A program made the translations under genes and the position numbers. Below the pieces are notes generated by a model. The model ran no database searches. It saw only the letters and a list, made by a program, of their open reading frames with translations, and was not told where the DNA came from. Positions 37,079 to 45,686 of a stretch of 64,000 nucleotides of DNA are shown here, in pieces. The stretch lies in the NCBI RefSeq assembly GCF_900618535.1, contig NZ_UYJA01000002.1, positions 682,001 through 746,000 on the forward strand, given 5' to 3'. Numbering within the stretch: the first letter of the stretch is position 1; each line of letters opens with the position of its first letter. This DNA is from Pseudomonas bubulae. GTDB taxonomy: Bacteria; Pseudomonadota; Gammaproteobacteria; Pseudomonadales; Pseudomonadaceae.

Positions 37079-38494
37079 TTAAAGAGAGTTCAGGAACGCC
37101 AGCAACGCAGCGCGTTGCTCGGCATTAAAGCGTAACACCTGCTGCCTGGCCGGTTCGGCCTCGCCGCCATGCCAGAGCACGGCTTCCAGCAGGTTGCGGG
37201 CACGACCATCGTGCAAAAACTGGGTGTGGCCACTTACCGCCTGGGTCAAGCCGATTCCCCACAACGGCGGCGTACGCCAGTCCTGGCCGCTGGCGGCGAA
37301 TTCGCTGCGGTTATCGGCAAGGCCCGGGCCCATGTCGTGCAGCAGCAAGTCGCTGTAGGGGTGGATGACCTGATTGGCCAGCTCGGGCTCGGCGGCGTTG
37401 GCCGATGTGGTGAACGTTGGCGTATGGCATGAGTTGCAGCCGGCCTGGTAGAACAGGTTTTTCCCGGCCAGCACCTGGGGTGCGCCGACATCACGGCGGG
37501 CGGGTACGGCCAGGTTACGAGTGTAGAACTCCACCAGGCGCAGAATGTTGTCGCTGACCTCGGGTTCGCCATCGGGGCCATTGCCGTTGGGCGCCTCGAG
37601 GCAGGCAGTTTGGGCCTTGGTGCAGTCATCGAAGGGCCTCAGGGAAGTCGTGAGCCCCATATCACCAGAAAAAGCGTGAACATTTTGTTGATTGAGGTTC
37701 GGTTGCCCGGCTTTCCAGCCAAAACGACCCAACACTGTCTTTTGTTGCGCGTCATCCCACACCCAGTTTGGGCGCCCGGCAATACCCTCACGTTTGTCGG
37801 CATTGGCCAGAATGGCTTCGTTGGGAATGGCCTCGAGCAGCCCCAGGCCGATCATCGGGGGTGCAATGCGGGCCGACATGCGGGTGTCGGGATGCATCGG
37901 GCCATAACCCAGCTGGGTAATCTGCAGGGTGGGCTTGCGCAGTTCGACTTCAGTGCCGTCCTTGAAACGCACGGTGACCGGCTCGTAATCGACCCGAACC
38001 TTGCCTTCGGGAGCTACACCGGGCACGGCCATATCCTGCAACTGGCCACCATAGACCGGCTCGGGCACGATGCCTGCTTGCTCGATCAGCGTGGCGTAAG
38101 CAGGGTCGTTGGGGATCGACAGGCGCACCAGCATCGACACCGAGTTCTTGGCGCCCGGAGCGGGAGGGTGGCCGCGACCATCCTTGATGTGGCAGTTCTG
38201 GCAGCCGTTGGTGTTGAACAACGGGCCCAGGCCATCACGGGCGGTGGTGGTGGACGGGGCTATGACCCAGGGGCTGCGAAAGAAGCTGTTGCCGACGCTG
38301 AAATCCAGGCGCCGGGTGGGCGACAAGTTGGCCGAAGGCATGGAAAACGAGTTCTGATCGGTTTTGCGCACCGTAGTAGCCCCGCCTGAGCGGGCTTCGC
38401 CGGGCTCGGGTTTGGTAAAGCGCGGGGCATTATCACAACCGCCAAGGCACAGGGCCATGAGCAGCAGAGACAGGCGAAGAGGCAACGAAGGCAT
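37079..38494 (-). CDS. di-haem oxidoreductase family lipoprotein (DHOR)
   Basis: A 471-residue periplasmic lipoprotein (signal ends LCLGGC, Asp next). Two c-type haem sites are visible: CQNCH near residue 99 and CNSCH near residue 354, with a C-terminal segment HTQFLHDGRARNLLEAVLWHGGEA typical of DHOR (related to di-haem peroxidases, COG3488). The gene sits with imelysins in a conserved set, so an electron-transfer role in metal handling is likely but inferred. The ATG 38494 follows CTGGACGTTTG; a TTG lies one codon upstream. Confidence 0.9.
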   Translation of the reverse strand: MPSLPLRLSLLLMALCLGGCDNAPRFTKPEPGEARSGGATTVRKTDQNSFSMPSANLSPTRRLDFSVGNSFFRSPWVIAPSTTTARDGLGPLFNTNGCQNCHIKDGRGHPPAPGAKNSVSMLVRLSIPNDPAYATLIEQAGIVPEPVYGGQLQDMAVPGVAPEGKVRVDYEPVTVRFKDGTEVELRKPTLQITQLGYGPMHPDTRMSARIAPPMIGLGLLEAIPNEAILANADKREGIAGRPNWVWDDAQQKTVLGRFGWKAGQPNLNQQNVHAFSGDMGLTTSLRPFDDCTKAQTACLEAPNGNGPDGEPEVSDNILRLVEFYTRNLAVPARRDVGAPQVLAGKNLFYQAGCNSCHTPTFTTSANAAEPELANQVIHPYSDLLLHDMGPGLADNRSEFAASGQDWRTPPLWGIGLTQAVSGHTQFLHDGRARNLLEAVLWHGGEAEPARQQVLRFNAEQRAALLAFLNSL

Positions 38495-38683
38495 CAAACG
38501 TCCAGATCAGCGAGCAAAATCGAGGGCGCAAAGTTTAGCAGGGAAGGGGAATTGAAATAAGAGGGATTAGCGTTTGCTGTGACTTGGGGCAGACAAATGA
38601 CCCTGTAGAAACTCTGTTGCCGATCAAGCCCGCCTGTTGTTCGCAAATCCCTCATCCAAACCGGCCGCTCGATCGCCTCGGCC

Positions 38684-38934
38684 GCTTTTGATCTGGCTTT
38701 TGATTTTGATCTGCTGGCCCCATCGGCAGGCCGAGTGGAGGTTCTGCGCAGTGGGTCGACCGGCATGGCTGCCGGGAGAGCCGCGATGGGCCATGGATGG
38801 CCCGTGGCGGCGTGCCCACGGAGCGGGACCGGAGCGAGGGAACCTGAGCGCAGCGAAGGCCGTACGCCAGGGGCAAGCCTTTTTGGTTACTTTTTCGGCG
38901 TCTGGAAAAAGTGACTCGCTGTAAGAGCGAAACC
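38684..38934 (+). repeat. long intergenic repeat, left copy
   Basis: It runs from short AT-rich repeats (GCTTTTGATCTG) through a central near-palindrome around GGGCCATGGATGGCCC to a terminal TTGGTTACTTTTTCGG...AAAAAGTGACTCGC hairpin block. The right copy at 39030-39327 has the same order of parts on the other strand. Confidence 0.8.
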
Positions 38935-39029
38935 AATATCCCAGTTAGACATGAATGCCGGATATGTACTCAAAGTTCAAGTTAGAGCCACCAAGTACAT
39001 ATCCATTCGATGTGCCACGGCTCTCTACG

Positions 39030-39327
39030 GGTTCCGCCCTTACGGCGGCTCACTTTTGTCAAACAGCCACAAAAGTAAGCAAAAAGGCCTTGCCCTACCA
39101 TACGGCCGCCTCGCCAAGGCTCGCCGGTGCCCTCACTCCGGCACTGTTATGGGGGCACGCCGCGACGGGCCATCCATGGCCCATCGCGGCTGGCGCGGCG
39201 TCCTGCCGCGCCACCCCCATAACAGCACCTGCGTTCGGCCTTCTGTGAGGGGCATTCACGTCGCTTGGCTAATCGAGTGGCCACAGCAAAAGCAAAGGCA
39301 AAGGCAAAGGCAAAGGCAAAGGCAAAA
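39030..39327 (-). repeat. long intergenic repeat, right copy (inverted)
   Basis: Read on the minus strand it matches the left copy: a TTTTTGCTTACTTTTGTGG block, a core of 26 bases identical to the left copy (39165-39190 versus 38780-38805), then a terminal array of AAAGGC-type hexamers. Between these blocks the copies have diverged. Confidence 0.8.
39286..39327. repeat. hexanucleotide tandem repeat (GCAAAG)7
   Basis: Seven contiguous copies of GCAAAR form the outer end of the right repeat copy. The left copy has a related but degenerate GCTTTTGATCTG tract. Copy number may vary between strains. Confidence 0.9.
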
Positions 39328-39385
39328 CCTTGTCGTAGCGAGCAGGCTCGATGTTGAAGTTCTCTTGCTCCCGCCGAAGCGGCCT

Positions 39386-39413
39386 ACAAAAAAGGCGACC
39401 CGAAGGTCGCCTT
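39386..39413 (-). terminator. rho-independent terminator of icmP
   Basis: AAGGCGACC / GGTCGCCTT with loop CGAA and a T run in the minus direction, about 28 bp after the icmP stop. Confidence 0.88.
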
Positions 39414-39440
39414 ATTGTTCATTCACTCAAACGTTGCAGA

Positions 39441-40787
39441 TCAGAAATCGTGATCGGCGTTGTCCGGGTTCAGGTCGCTGATGCCCAGCTTGCCAGCGGC
39501 TTGCTCGATGGCACCGGTCTGCTTGACCAGGGCAGCGATGGCATCACGCACAACCTGGTTGCCCGCAGCGTTGTCAGCTGCGATCAACTGGTCGTAGTGC
39601 TCGCCCTTGTTGGCGCGGTCAACCATGACCTGGATCTTGGCTTCGGTGTCGGCCAGATCGGATTTGAGCGTGGCGTCGGTAGCCGGGTCAATGACCACCA
39701 CCAGCGACGACAGGCTTGGGCCGGTCATTTTTGTGCCGTCAGCACGCACGTACTCACCCAGATACACGTTGCGAATGCCCTTGGCATCGTAGAAGTGCGA
39801 GTTGTGGGTGTTGTCGCTGAAGCAGTCCTGCTCGTCTTCAGGGGAGTTGGCTTCCAGGGACACTTTCATCCGCTCGCCGGCCAGTTCACCCAGCGACAGG
39901 CTGCCCATGCCGAACAGCATTTTGCGCAGGCCGTTTTGTACCGGCTCGGCTTCCAGCGTAGCGCGGTAGTTGTCAGCCACGTTTGGTGCCCAGTTGCCGA
40001 CCATTTCGTTGAGGTCGTTGACCAGCAGCTGGGTCACGGCTTTCAGATAGGCGCGACGACGATCGTTATGACCACCGGTGGCGCCTTCGCCTTCCAGGTA
40101 GTCCGAAGCAGGACGGTTGCCTGCACCCGGGCCCGTACCGTTGAGGTCCTGGCCCCACAGCAGGAATTCGATGGCGTGGTAGCCGGTGGCTACGTTGGCT
40201 TCGGAGCCGCCCAGCTCGTTGAGGCTGGCCAGGGTTTCCGGGGTGATTTCGGTTACGTCGACCTTGTCTTCACCAATCTGGATCTGGGGGTTGGCGATGA
40301 TGTTGGCGTTGGCACCCGGGTTGCCCAGTGCGCCGGCGTAGTTGGCGTCAACGTAGTCGATCAGGCCTTCGTCCAGGGGCCAGGCATTCACCTGGCCTTC
40401 CCAGTCATCGATGATGGTGTTACCGAAGCGGAACACTTCGCTCTGCAGGTAAGGCACGCGAGCTTCAACCCAGGCGGCACGGGCAGCTTTGAGGGTCTCG
40501 TCGTTGGGCTTGGCCAGGAATGCATCGATGGCGGTTTGCAGTTTCTTGGCAGTGCTTTCGGCATCGCTGTACACGGCGTGAACCATGTCGGCGTAATGGG
40601 CAACGACGGCCTTGGCGGCAGCTTCGTCGACTTTTGCCGCCGTGATGTCAGTGGCAGGCGTCGCGGTACTGGTGGCGGCTGCTGGCGTAGGGGTTGCTGC
40701 GGTTTTTTCCTTGTCCTTGTCGCCACAGCCGGCGAGTGAGATAGCAATGGCCAGCAGACTGGCGGTAGCCAGAGGCATACGAATCAT
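39441..40787 (-). CDS. icmP: imelysin family (M75) peptidase-like lipoprotein, IcmP type
   Basis: A 448-residue lipoprotein (SLAGC, Cys21) followed by a Thr/Ala/Pro-rich linker (residues 28-48) and a double imelysin domain. The GYHAIEFLLWGQD motif (GxHxxE) and NTIIDDWEGQVNAWPLDEGLIDYVD are characteristic. Homologues include the P. aeruginosa insulin-cleaving metalloproteinase IcmP and EfeM/IrpA-like iron-uptake proteins. ATG 40787 follows AGGATTTTCGCC; an extension to 40865 lacks a signal. It is the first gene of the imelysin set but has its own terminator before the repeats, so it may be transcribed alone. Confidence 0.9.
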   Translation of the reverse strand: MIRMPLATASLLAIAISLAGCGDKDKEKTAATPTPAAATSTATPATDITAAKVDEAAAKAVVAHYADMVHAVYSDAESTAKKLQTAIDAFLAKPNDETLKAARAAWVEARVPYLQSEVFRFGNTIIDDWEGQVNAWPLDEGLIDYVDANYAGALGNPGANANIIANPQIQIGEDKVDVTEITPETLASLNELGGSEANVATGYHAIEFLLWGQDLNGTGPGAGNRPASDYLEGEGATGGHNDRRRAYLKAVTQLLVNDLNEMVGNWAPNVADNYRATLEAEPVQNGLRKMLFGMGSLSLGELAGERMKVSLEANSPEDEQDCFSDNTHNSHFYDAKGIRNVYLGEYVRADGTKMTGPSLSSLVVVIDPATDATLKSDLADTEAKIQVMVDRANKGEHYDQLIAADNAAGNQVVRDAIAALVKQTGAIEQAAGKLGISDLNPDNADHDF

Positions 40788-40948
40788 GGCGAAAATCCTG
40801 CTTCGAGAGGTGGGACAAGCGTGCGGCTGCACGCGAAACTGCCACATGATGCGAAAGATATGCATTTTCTGTAAAGGGCTACTGTTGGAAATATTTCTTA
40901 TTTACTTCAGCTCTGCCCCGGGTCTTTCGTGAATCTCGAAATAAGGAC

Positions 40949-43024
40949 TTACATAATGACGGCCTTGTTACGTCGGGCCTGCTTGAGATAAGCCACCAGC
41001 TCCCGTGTCCCAAGGGGTTTGCTGTACAGGTAGCCCTGGCCTTCATGGCAGCCCTCGGCGATCACATAGGCTTCCTGTTCGACCGTTTCGACACCTTCGG
41101 CGATGACCTGCATGCCAAGGCTTTTACCGAGCTGGATGATGGCGCGCACGATGGTGGCATCGTCACCGTCATCAATGAGGTCCTGCACAAAGCTTTTATC
41201 AATCTTGATTTTGTCCAGCGGCAGGCTTTTGAGGTAACTCAGGGATGAATAACCGGTACCGAAATCATCAATCGCAATCAATGCACCGGAGCGTCGCAGG
41301 CTCAGCAGGTGCTGGGCGGCGGTGCTGATGTCTTTCATCAGGCTGGTTTCAGTCACTTCCAGCTCAAGGCTGCGCGGGGCCAGGCGGTGGCGTTGCAGCA
41401 GGTTGTTGACCACCCGGGGCAGGTCTATGTGGTGCAACTGCACGGTGGACAGGTTGACGGCCATGCGCAATTCACTGAAACCCAGGTCGTGCCATTCGCG
41501 CAGCTGGCCGCAGGCCTGGTCCAGCGCCCATTCGCCAATGGCAATGATGCTGCCGTTTTTCTCGGCCAGCGGGATGAACAGGTCGGGCGGCACCATGCCG
41601 TGCTCCGGATGCTGCCAGCGCAGCAGGGCTTCTACGCCGACCACGCGGTGATCGCTGTAGCGGATCTGCGGTTGATAGACCAGGTAAAGCTGGTTGCACA
41701 GCAGGGCTTCGCGCAGGTCTTTTTCCAGTTCGCGCATGCGTCGCATCTCGCGGTCGACGCTGGCGATATAAAACTGATAACGGCTGCGCGAATAGCTTTT
41801 GGCCAGGGTCATGGTCTGTTCGGCTTTTTGCAGCAACTGCTCGGTGGTATCGCCGTCTTCAGGGAACAGGGTGATGCCGATGGTGGCGCGCAGGCGGATA
41901 TTTTGCTGGTCAAGGCTGAGCGGCGATTCGAGGTCGTCGAGAATGCTCTGGGCCAGTTCGGCAGCCTCATAGGGCTGTTCGATATGGGCCTGCACCAGGG
42001 CAAACTGATCGCCGCCCAGACGCCCAAGCGCACCGAGGCTGCCGCTGTGGGCGCGCAAACGGTCGGCCAGGGCCTGGAGCAACTGGTCGCCGGTTTGATA
42101 ACCAAACTGTTCGTTGATGCCCTTGAAGTCGTCCAGGCCCACGCACAGCACGGCGACACGCCGTTGCAGGCGGCCGGCATCGGTGAGGATCTTGCCCAGT
42201 TGCCCCTGCAATTGCTGGCGGTTGGGCAGGCCGGTCAAAAAGTCGTACTGGGCCATGCGCAGCAACGAACTTTCGGCTTCGTGACGCAAACGGTTGTTGC
42301 GCTCGATCGAGGCCAGCAACTGGTTGGATGTATTGACCCACACCCCTAGCTCGTTGTGCTCGTGGCCCTTGAGCAGAGGGATCACATGTTCGCTGGGGCG
42401 ATCGGGATTGATGCTGGTCAGGTGCCCGATGATTTTTGACAGCGGCTTGGTCAGCAGCCAGTGATAGACCAGATACAACACCAGCCCCATGAGCAGAGCG
42501 CGCAACAGGCCGGAAAACAGCATCACCGCCGAATCGGTCAACAGGCCCTGACCGTAAGTTGCGGTGTCGAGGGTGATGCTCAGGTCGCCGTAGTACTCGC
42601 TGTATGGGCCTTGGCCAACTAACGGAATGCGGAACCTGTGCTCCTGACCCAGTATCAGGTCGGTCACCCAGCGGCTCGATGAGCTTTGCAACTCGCGGTT
42701 TTTTTCGGCCAGCGGCGCTTCATTGGGATGGCCGATGGCAGCCTTGCGCACCGCCGGATCCTGGAACAGACCTTCGATAACCTGCATGGCCATATCGCGA
42801 TCCAGGCTGTAAAGCGCCTGGGTTGAGGGGTCGCGAAACATGTCGAGGATTCGTTCGGCATCTGCCGTAACGGCTTGTCGGACTTTGTAGGCGTCGAACA
42901 CGATCTGTGCGCAGCTCAGCACGCCTCCAACGACCACTGCTGAAAGCAGCACGATGCGGAGCAACTTGAGTGACAAGCTGTTTTTGAATTGCCGCTTCAA
43001 AGCGCTATTCCCTGTTCCTGCCAT
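40949..43024 (-). CDS. bifA: cyclic-di-GMP phosphodiesterase BifA
   Basis: A 691-residue inner-membrane protein. Two membrane helices (about 18-40 and 160-185) flank a periplasmic sensor region. A degenerate GGDEF domain follows with GGDQF in place of the active GGDEF (GRLGGDQFALV), then an EAL domain with intact EALLRW, DDFGTGYSSL and SFVQDL motifs. BifA degrades c-di-GMP and controls the switch between biofilm and swarming; the GGDQF is typical of it. Start is ATG 43024 with a weak site; a TTG at 43000 after AGGGAATAG is an alternative. It is downstream of sodB but beyond a terminator. Confidence 0.93.
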   Translation of the reverse strand: MAGTGNSALKRQFKNSLSLKLLRIVLLSAVVVGGVLSCAQIVFDAYKVRQAVTADAERILDMFRDPSTQALYSLDRDMAMQVIEGLFQDPAVRKAAIGHPNEAPLAEKNRELQSSSSRWVTDLILGQEHRFRIPLVGQGPYSEYYGDLSITLDTATYGQGLLTDSAVMLFSGLLRALLMGLVLYLVYHWLLTKPLSKIIGHLTSINPDRPSEHVIPLLKGHEHNELGVWVNTSNQLLASIERNNRLRHEAESSLLRMAQYDFLTGLPNRQQLQGQLGKILTDAGRLQRRVAVLCVGLDDFKGINEQFGYQTGDQLLQALADRLRAHSGSLGALGRLGGDQFALVQAHIEQPYEAAELAQSILDDLESPLSLDQQNIRLRATIGITLFPEDGDTTEQLLQKAEQTMTLAKSYSRSRYQFYIASVDREMRRMRELEKDLREALLCNQLYLVYQPQIRYSDHRVVGVEALLRWQHPEHGMVPPDLFIPLAEKNGSIIAIGEWALDQACGQLREWHDLGFSELRMAVNLSTVQLHHIDLPRVVNNLLQRHRLAPRSLELEVTETSLMKDISTAAQHLLSLRRSGALIAIDDFGTGYSSLSYLKSLPLDKIKIDKSFVQDLIDDGDDATIVRAIIQLGKSLGMQVIAEGVETVEQEAYVIAEGCHEGQGYLYSKPLGTRELVAYLKQARRNKAVIM

Positions 43025-43198
43025 TAATGCCTGTGGCCTTGTATGTGAACGATTTTTTGCCAGAGTGCAAGTGACCAATGTGCAGCGCTTGTAACGGCTA
43101 CTGTGTCGGTATCTTCACCTTGAACTTGAGGCGCAGCCTGAAAAATTCCCGCCGCTTTCATACTAGCTGGCCCGGATTGGATGGGCTTTTTAGCAAGC

Positions 43199-43229
43199 CA
43201 AAAAAAACCCGGCAATGCCGGGTTTTTTT
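43199..43229 (-). terminator. rho-independent terminator of sodB
   Basis: AAAAAAACCCGGCA / TGCCGGGTTTTTTT, a compact hairpin 15 bp past the sodB stop. Confidence 0.92.
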
Positions 43230-43243
43230 ATCTGGAGCGAGAC

Positions 43244-43840
43244 TTAGGCAGTGAAGGGTTTGCCTTCGAACTGCTCAGCAACGAACTTCCAGTTAACGAG
43301 GTTCCAGAACGCTTCTACATACTTCGGACGCACGTTGCGGTAGTCGATGTAGTAGGCGTGTTCCCAAACGTCGCAGGTCAGCAGCGGGGTGTCGCCGCTG
43401 GTCAGCGGGTTGCCGGCGCCGATGGTGCTGGCCAGGGCCAGGGAACCGTCAGCTTTCTTCACCAGCCAGCCCCAGCCGGAGCCGAAGGTGCCGATGGAAG
43501 TCTTGCTGAATTCTTCTTTGAACTTGTCGAACGAACCGAAGGCAGCGTTGATGGCATCAGCCAGCGCGCCAGTCGGTTGGCCGCCGGCGTTTGGCGCCAG
43601 GCAGTTCCAGTAGAAGGTGTGGTTCCAGACCTGAGCGGCGTTATTGAAGATACCGCCCGAAGAGGTTTTGACGATCTCTTCCAGGGTTTTGCCTTCGAAC
43701 TCGGTGCCTGGCACCAGGTTGTTCAGGTTCACGACGTAGGTGTCGTGGTGCTTGTCGTGGTGAAACTCCAGGGTTTCTTTGGAGATGTGCGGCTGCAGGG
43801 CATCGTGTGCGTACGGCAGCGGCGGCAATTCGAAAGCCAT
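43244..43840 (-). CDS. sodB: superoxide dismutase, Fe type
   Basis: A 198-residue superoxide dismutase of the cytosol. Metal ligands are visible: H27 (LEFHHDKHH), H74 (WNHTFYWN), and the Asp and His in [11 protein letters not shown]. The [14 protein letters not shown] and GSGWGWLVK motifs with Gln at the FNNAAQ position fit the iron type. ATG 43840 follows AGGAGAATCATC; the frame is open to 43888 without similarity. The gene sits next to bifA, as in P. aeruginosa. Monocistronic with its own terminator. Confidence 0.97.
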   Translation of the reverse strand: MAFELPPLPYAHDALQPHISKETLEFHHDKHHDTYVVNLNNLVPGTEFEGKTLEEIVKTSSGGIFNNAAQVWNHTFYWNCLAPNAGGQPTGALADAINAAFGSFDKFKEEFSKTSIGTFGSGWGWLVKKADGSLALASTIGAGNPLTSGDTPLLTCDVWEHAYYIDYRNVRPKYVEAFWNLVNWKFVAEQFEGKPFTA

Positions 43841-44045
43841 GATGATTCTCCTAATCAGGTCAGTTGCGATGAGCGCAAGGCCGATCACGGGCGGCCAAAC
43901 ACGCGCCGATGAGTTTTTACTCTTTGCGGCGCAGGGTCAGGATCATAGCACCGGGGTGACGGCATAACCACGCGACAACTGTGTGGGATAGACGTTTCAG
44001 CACATGTGGGACTATTTTTTTTTGCCTGTGGGAACAGGGTTATGC

Positions 44046-44648
44046 TCAGCCTGAAACAATTAACTGCAGCGCCACTGCATACATCATCACCGCTACCAGC
44101 AAGTCCAGGATACGCCAGGTGTTTGGCCGTGCCAGCCACGGTGCAAGCCAGGCCGCACCCAGCGCCAGGGTGAAAAACCACATCAGCGAAGCACTGGCCG
44201 CGCCCACCACATAAGCGCCGGGCACGCTTTGCTGGGCGCCAAGGGAACCGATCAGCAACACTGTATCAAGGTAAACGTGGGGGTTGAGCAGGGTGACGGC
44301 CAGTGCGCTGAGCATCACTGCCTTGAGCGAGCGAGCAGTCTGGCTGGCAGAATGCTCAAGGCTCGATGTGGAAAACGCCCGGCGCAGTGCCTGGGTGCCG
44401 TACCAGAGTAAGAACACCGCCCCGCCCCAGCGCGCAACACTGAGTAATAGCGGGTTTTGCGCCAGAAGGGTCGCCAGGCCAAACACCCCGGCCGCCACCA
44501 GCAGGGCATCGCACACTACGCAAAATGCCGCCACGGGCAGGTGGTGTTCACGGCGCAGGCTTTGCGCCAGCACAAAGGCATTCTGGGTGCCGATGGCCAT
44601 AATCAGGCCGAACGCGACCAACAGGCCATTAAGGTAGCTTTGCCACAT
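44046..44648 (-). CDS. argO: LysE/ArgO family amino-acid exporter
   Basis: A 200-residue inner-membrane protein with about six helices. The start MWQSYLNGLLVAFGLIMAIGTQNAFVLAQSLRREH is typical of ArgO/LysE, as is LNPHVYLDTVLLIGSLGAQ. It exports basic amino acids, probably arginine. It is divergent from argP, 103 bp apart, which is the conserved arrangement for ArgP-controlled argO, so ArgP-activated expression in response to arginine is inferred. Confidence 0.92.
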   Translation of the reverse strand: MWQSYLNGLLVAFGLIMAIGTQNAFVLAQSLRREHHLPVAAFCVVCDALLVAAGVFGLATLLAQNPLLLSVARWGGAVFLLWYGTQALRRAFSTSSLEHSASQTARSLKAVMLSALAVTLLNPHVYLDTVLLIGSLGAQQSVPGAYVVGAASASLMWFFTLALGAAWLAPWLARPNTWRILDLLVAVMMYAVALQLIVSG

Positions 44649-44751
44649 AAGGATTACTCGTTGTACTGCAGGCGGGGTTGCTGCTGGCTATTCTCCTGCC
44701 CTTGGATGTATAAGAAAAACCAATATTGCTGATCGCTCATTAGGAAAACTG

Positions 44752-45648
44752 ATGTTCGACTATAAGTTGCTCTCGGCCCTGGCCGCCGTTGTGGAACAGG
44801 CCGGTTTTGAACGGGCGGCGCAGGTGCTTGGGCTGTCCCAATCGGCCATCTCCCAGCGCATCAAATTGCTTGAAGCCCGTATCGGCCAGCCGGTGCTGGT
44901 ACGCGCGACGCCGCCAAGCCCGACCGAAATCGGCCGGCGCCTGCTCAACCATGTACAGCAAGTGCGTTTGCTGGAGCGTGACTTGCAAAGTGCGGTGCCG
45001 GCGCTGGACGATGAAGGTTTGCCCGAGCGCCTGCGCATCGCCTTGAATGCCGACAGCCTGGCCACCTGGTGGGCGCCGGCCGTGGGGGATTTTTGCGCCG
45101 AGCAGCACCTGTTGCTGGACCTTGTGGTTGAGGATCAGACCGTTGGCCTCAAGCGCATGCGCGCCGGCGAAGTGGCTGCCTGCCTGTGTGCCAGTGAACG
45201 GCCGGTCGCCGGGGCCCGCAGCGTGCTGCTGGGCGCCATGCGTTACCGCGCGCTGGCCAGCCCGGCGTTTATCGCCCGGCATTTTCCGGATGGCGTCAGC
45301 GCTGCGCAGTTGCCCAAGACCCCTGCGCTGGTGTTTGGCCCGGATGATTTTCTGCAACATCGTTACCTGGCGGCACTGGGGGTGGACGGCGGCTTCGAGC
45401 ACCATTTGTGCCCATCCTCAGAAGGCTTCATTCGTTTGACCGAGGCCGGTCTTGGGTGGGGGCTGGTGCCTGAGCTGCAAGTGCGCGAACAATTGGAAAA
45501 TGGCAGCCTGGTGGAGCTTTTGCCAGATAAGCCCATCGACGTGCCATTGTACTGGCATCATTGGCGCAATGGCGGACAACTGCTGGGGCAACTGACCGAA
45601 CATTTATCGCGTTCGGCTAGTGCCTTTGGCCTGATAACCGGCGTTTAA
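44752..45648 (+). CDS. argP: LysR-type regulator ArgP (IciA)
   Basis: A 298-residue LysR regulator. The winged helix-turn-helix lies at residues 1-60 (AAVVEQAGFERAAQVLGLSQSAISQRIKLLEARIG), with the effector domain from about residue 90. FDYKLLSALAAVVEQAGFERAA and the IRATPPSPTEIGRRLL-like wing are characteristic of ArgP/IciA. It activates the divergent argO in response to basic amino acids. TAGGAAAACTG precedes the ATG. The downstream epimerase-like gene is 38 bp away and may be cotranscribed. Confidence 0.93.
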   Translation: MFDYKLLSALAAVVEQAGFERAAQVLGLSQSAISQRIKLLEARIGQPVLVRATPPSPTEIGRRLLNHVQQVRLLERDLQSAVPALDDEGLPERLRIALNADSLATWWAPAVGDFCAEQHLLLDLVVEDQTVGLKRMRAGEVAACLCASERPVAGARSVLLGAMRYRALASPAFIARHFPDGVSAAQLPKTPALVFGPDDFLQHRYLAALGVDGGFEHHLCPSSEGFIRLTEAGLGWGLVPELQVREQLENGSLVELLPDKPIDVPLYWHHWRNGGQLLGQLTEHLSRSASAFGLITGV

Positions 45649-45686
45649 AGAGCAAGCAGCACGAATTACAGCATTTGGAGTGATTG

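Larger units (their letters stand above)
38495..39440. other. 946-bp gap filled by long repeat pair, between imelysin genes
   Basis: The gap holds two long diverged repeats in inverted orientation (described separately), a hexamer tandem array and the icmP terminator. Open frames of 90-170 codons cross it, but they have no start context, overlap in several frames and follow the palindromes, so I see no gene. Confidence 0.75.

Noticed and set aside
39286..39327. Possible CRISPR or phage array
   Set aside because: Units are 6 bp with no spacers; it is a simple tandem repeat.
38637..39481. Open frames of 90-176 codons in the repeat-filled gap
   Set aside because: They follow the repeats in several frames on both strands, lack ribosome sites and show no protein-like pattern.
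39351..40739. 462-codon open frame antisense to icmP
   Set aside because: Same cause; it also runs through the icmP terminator.
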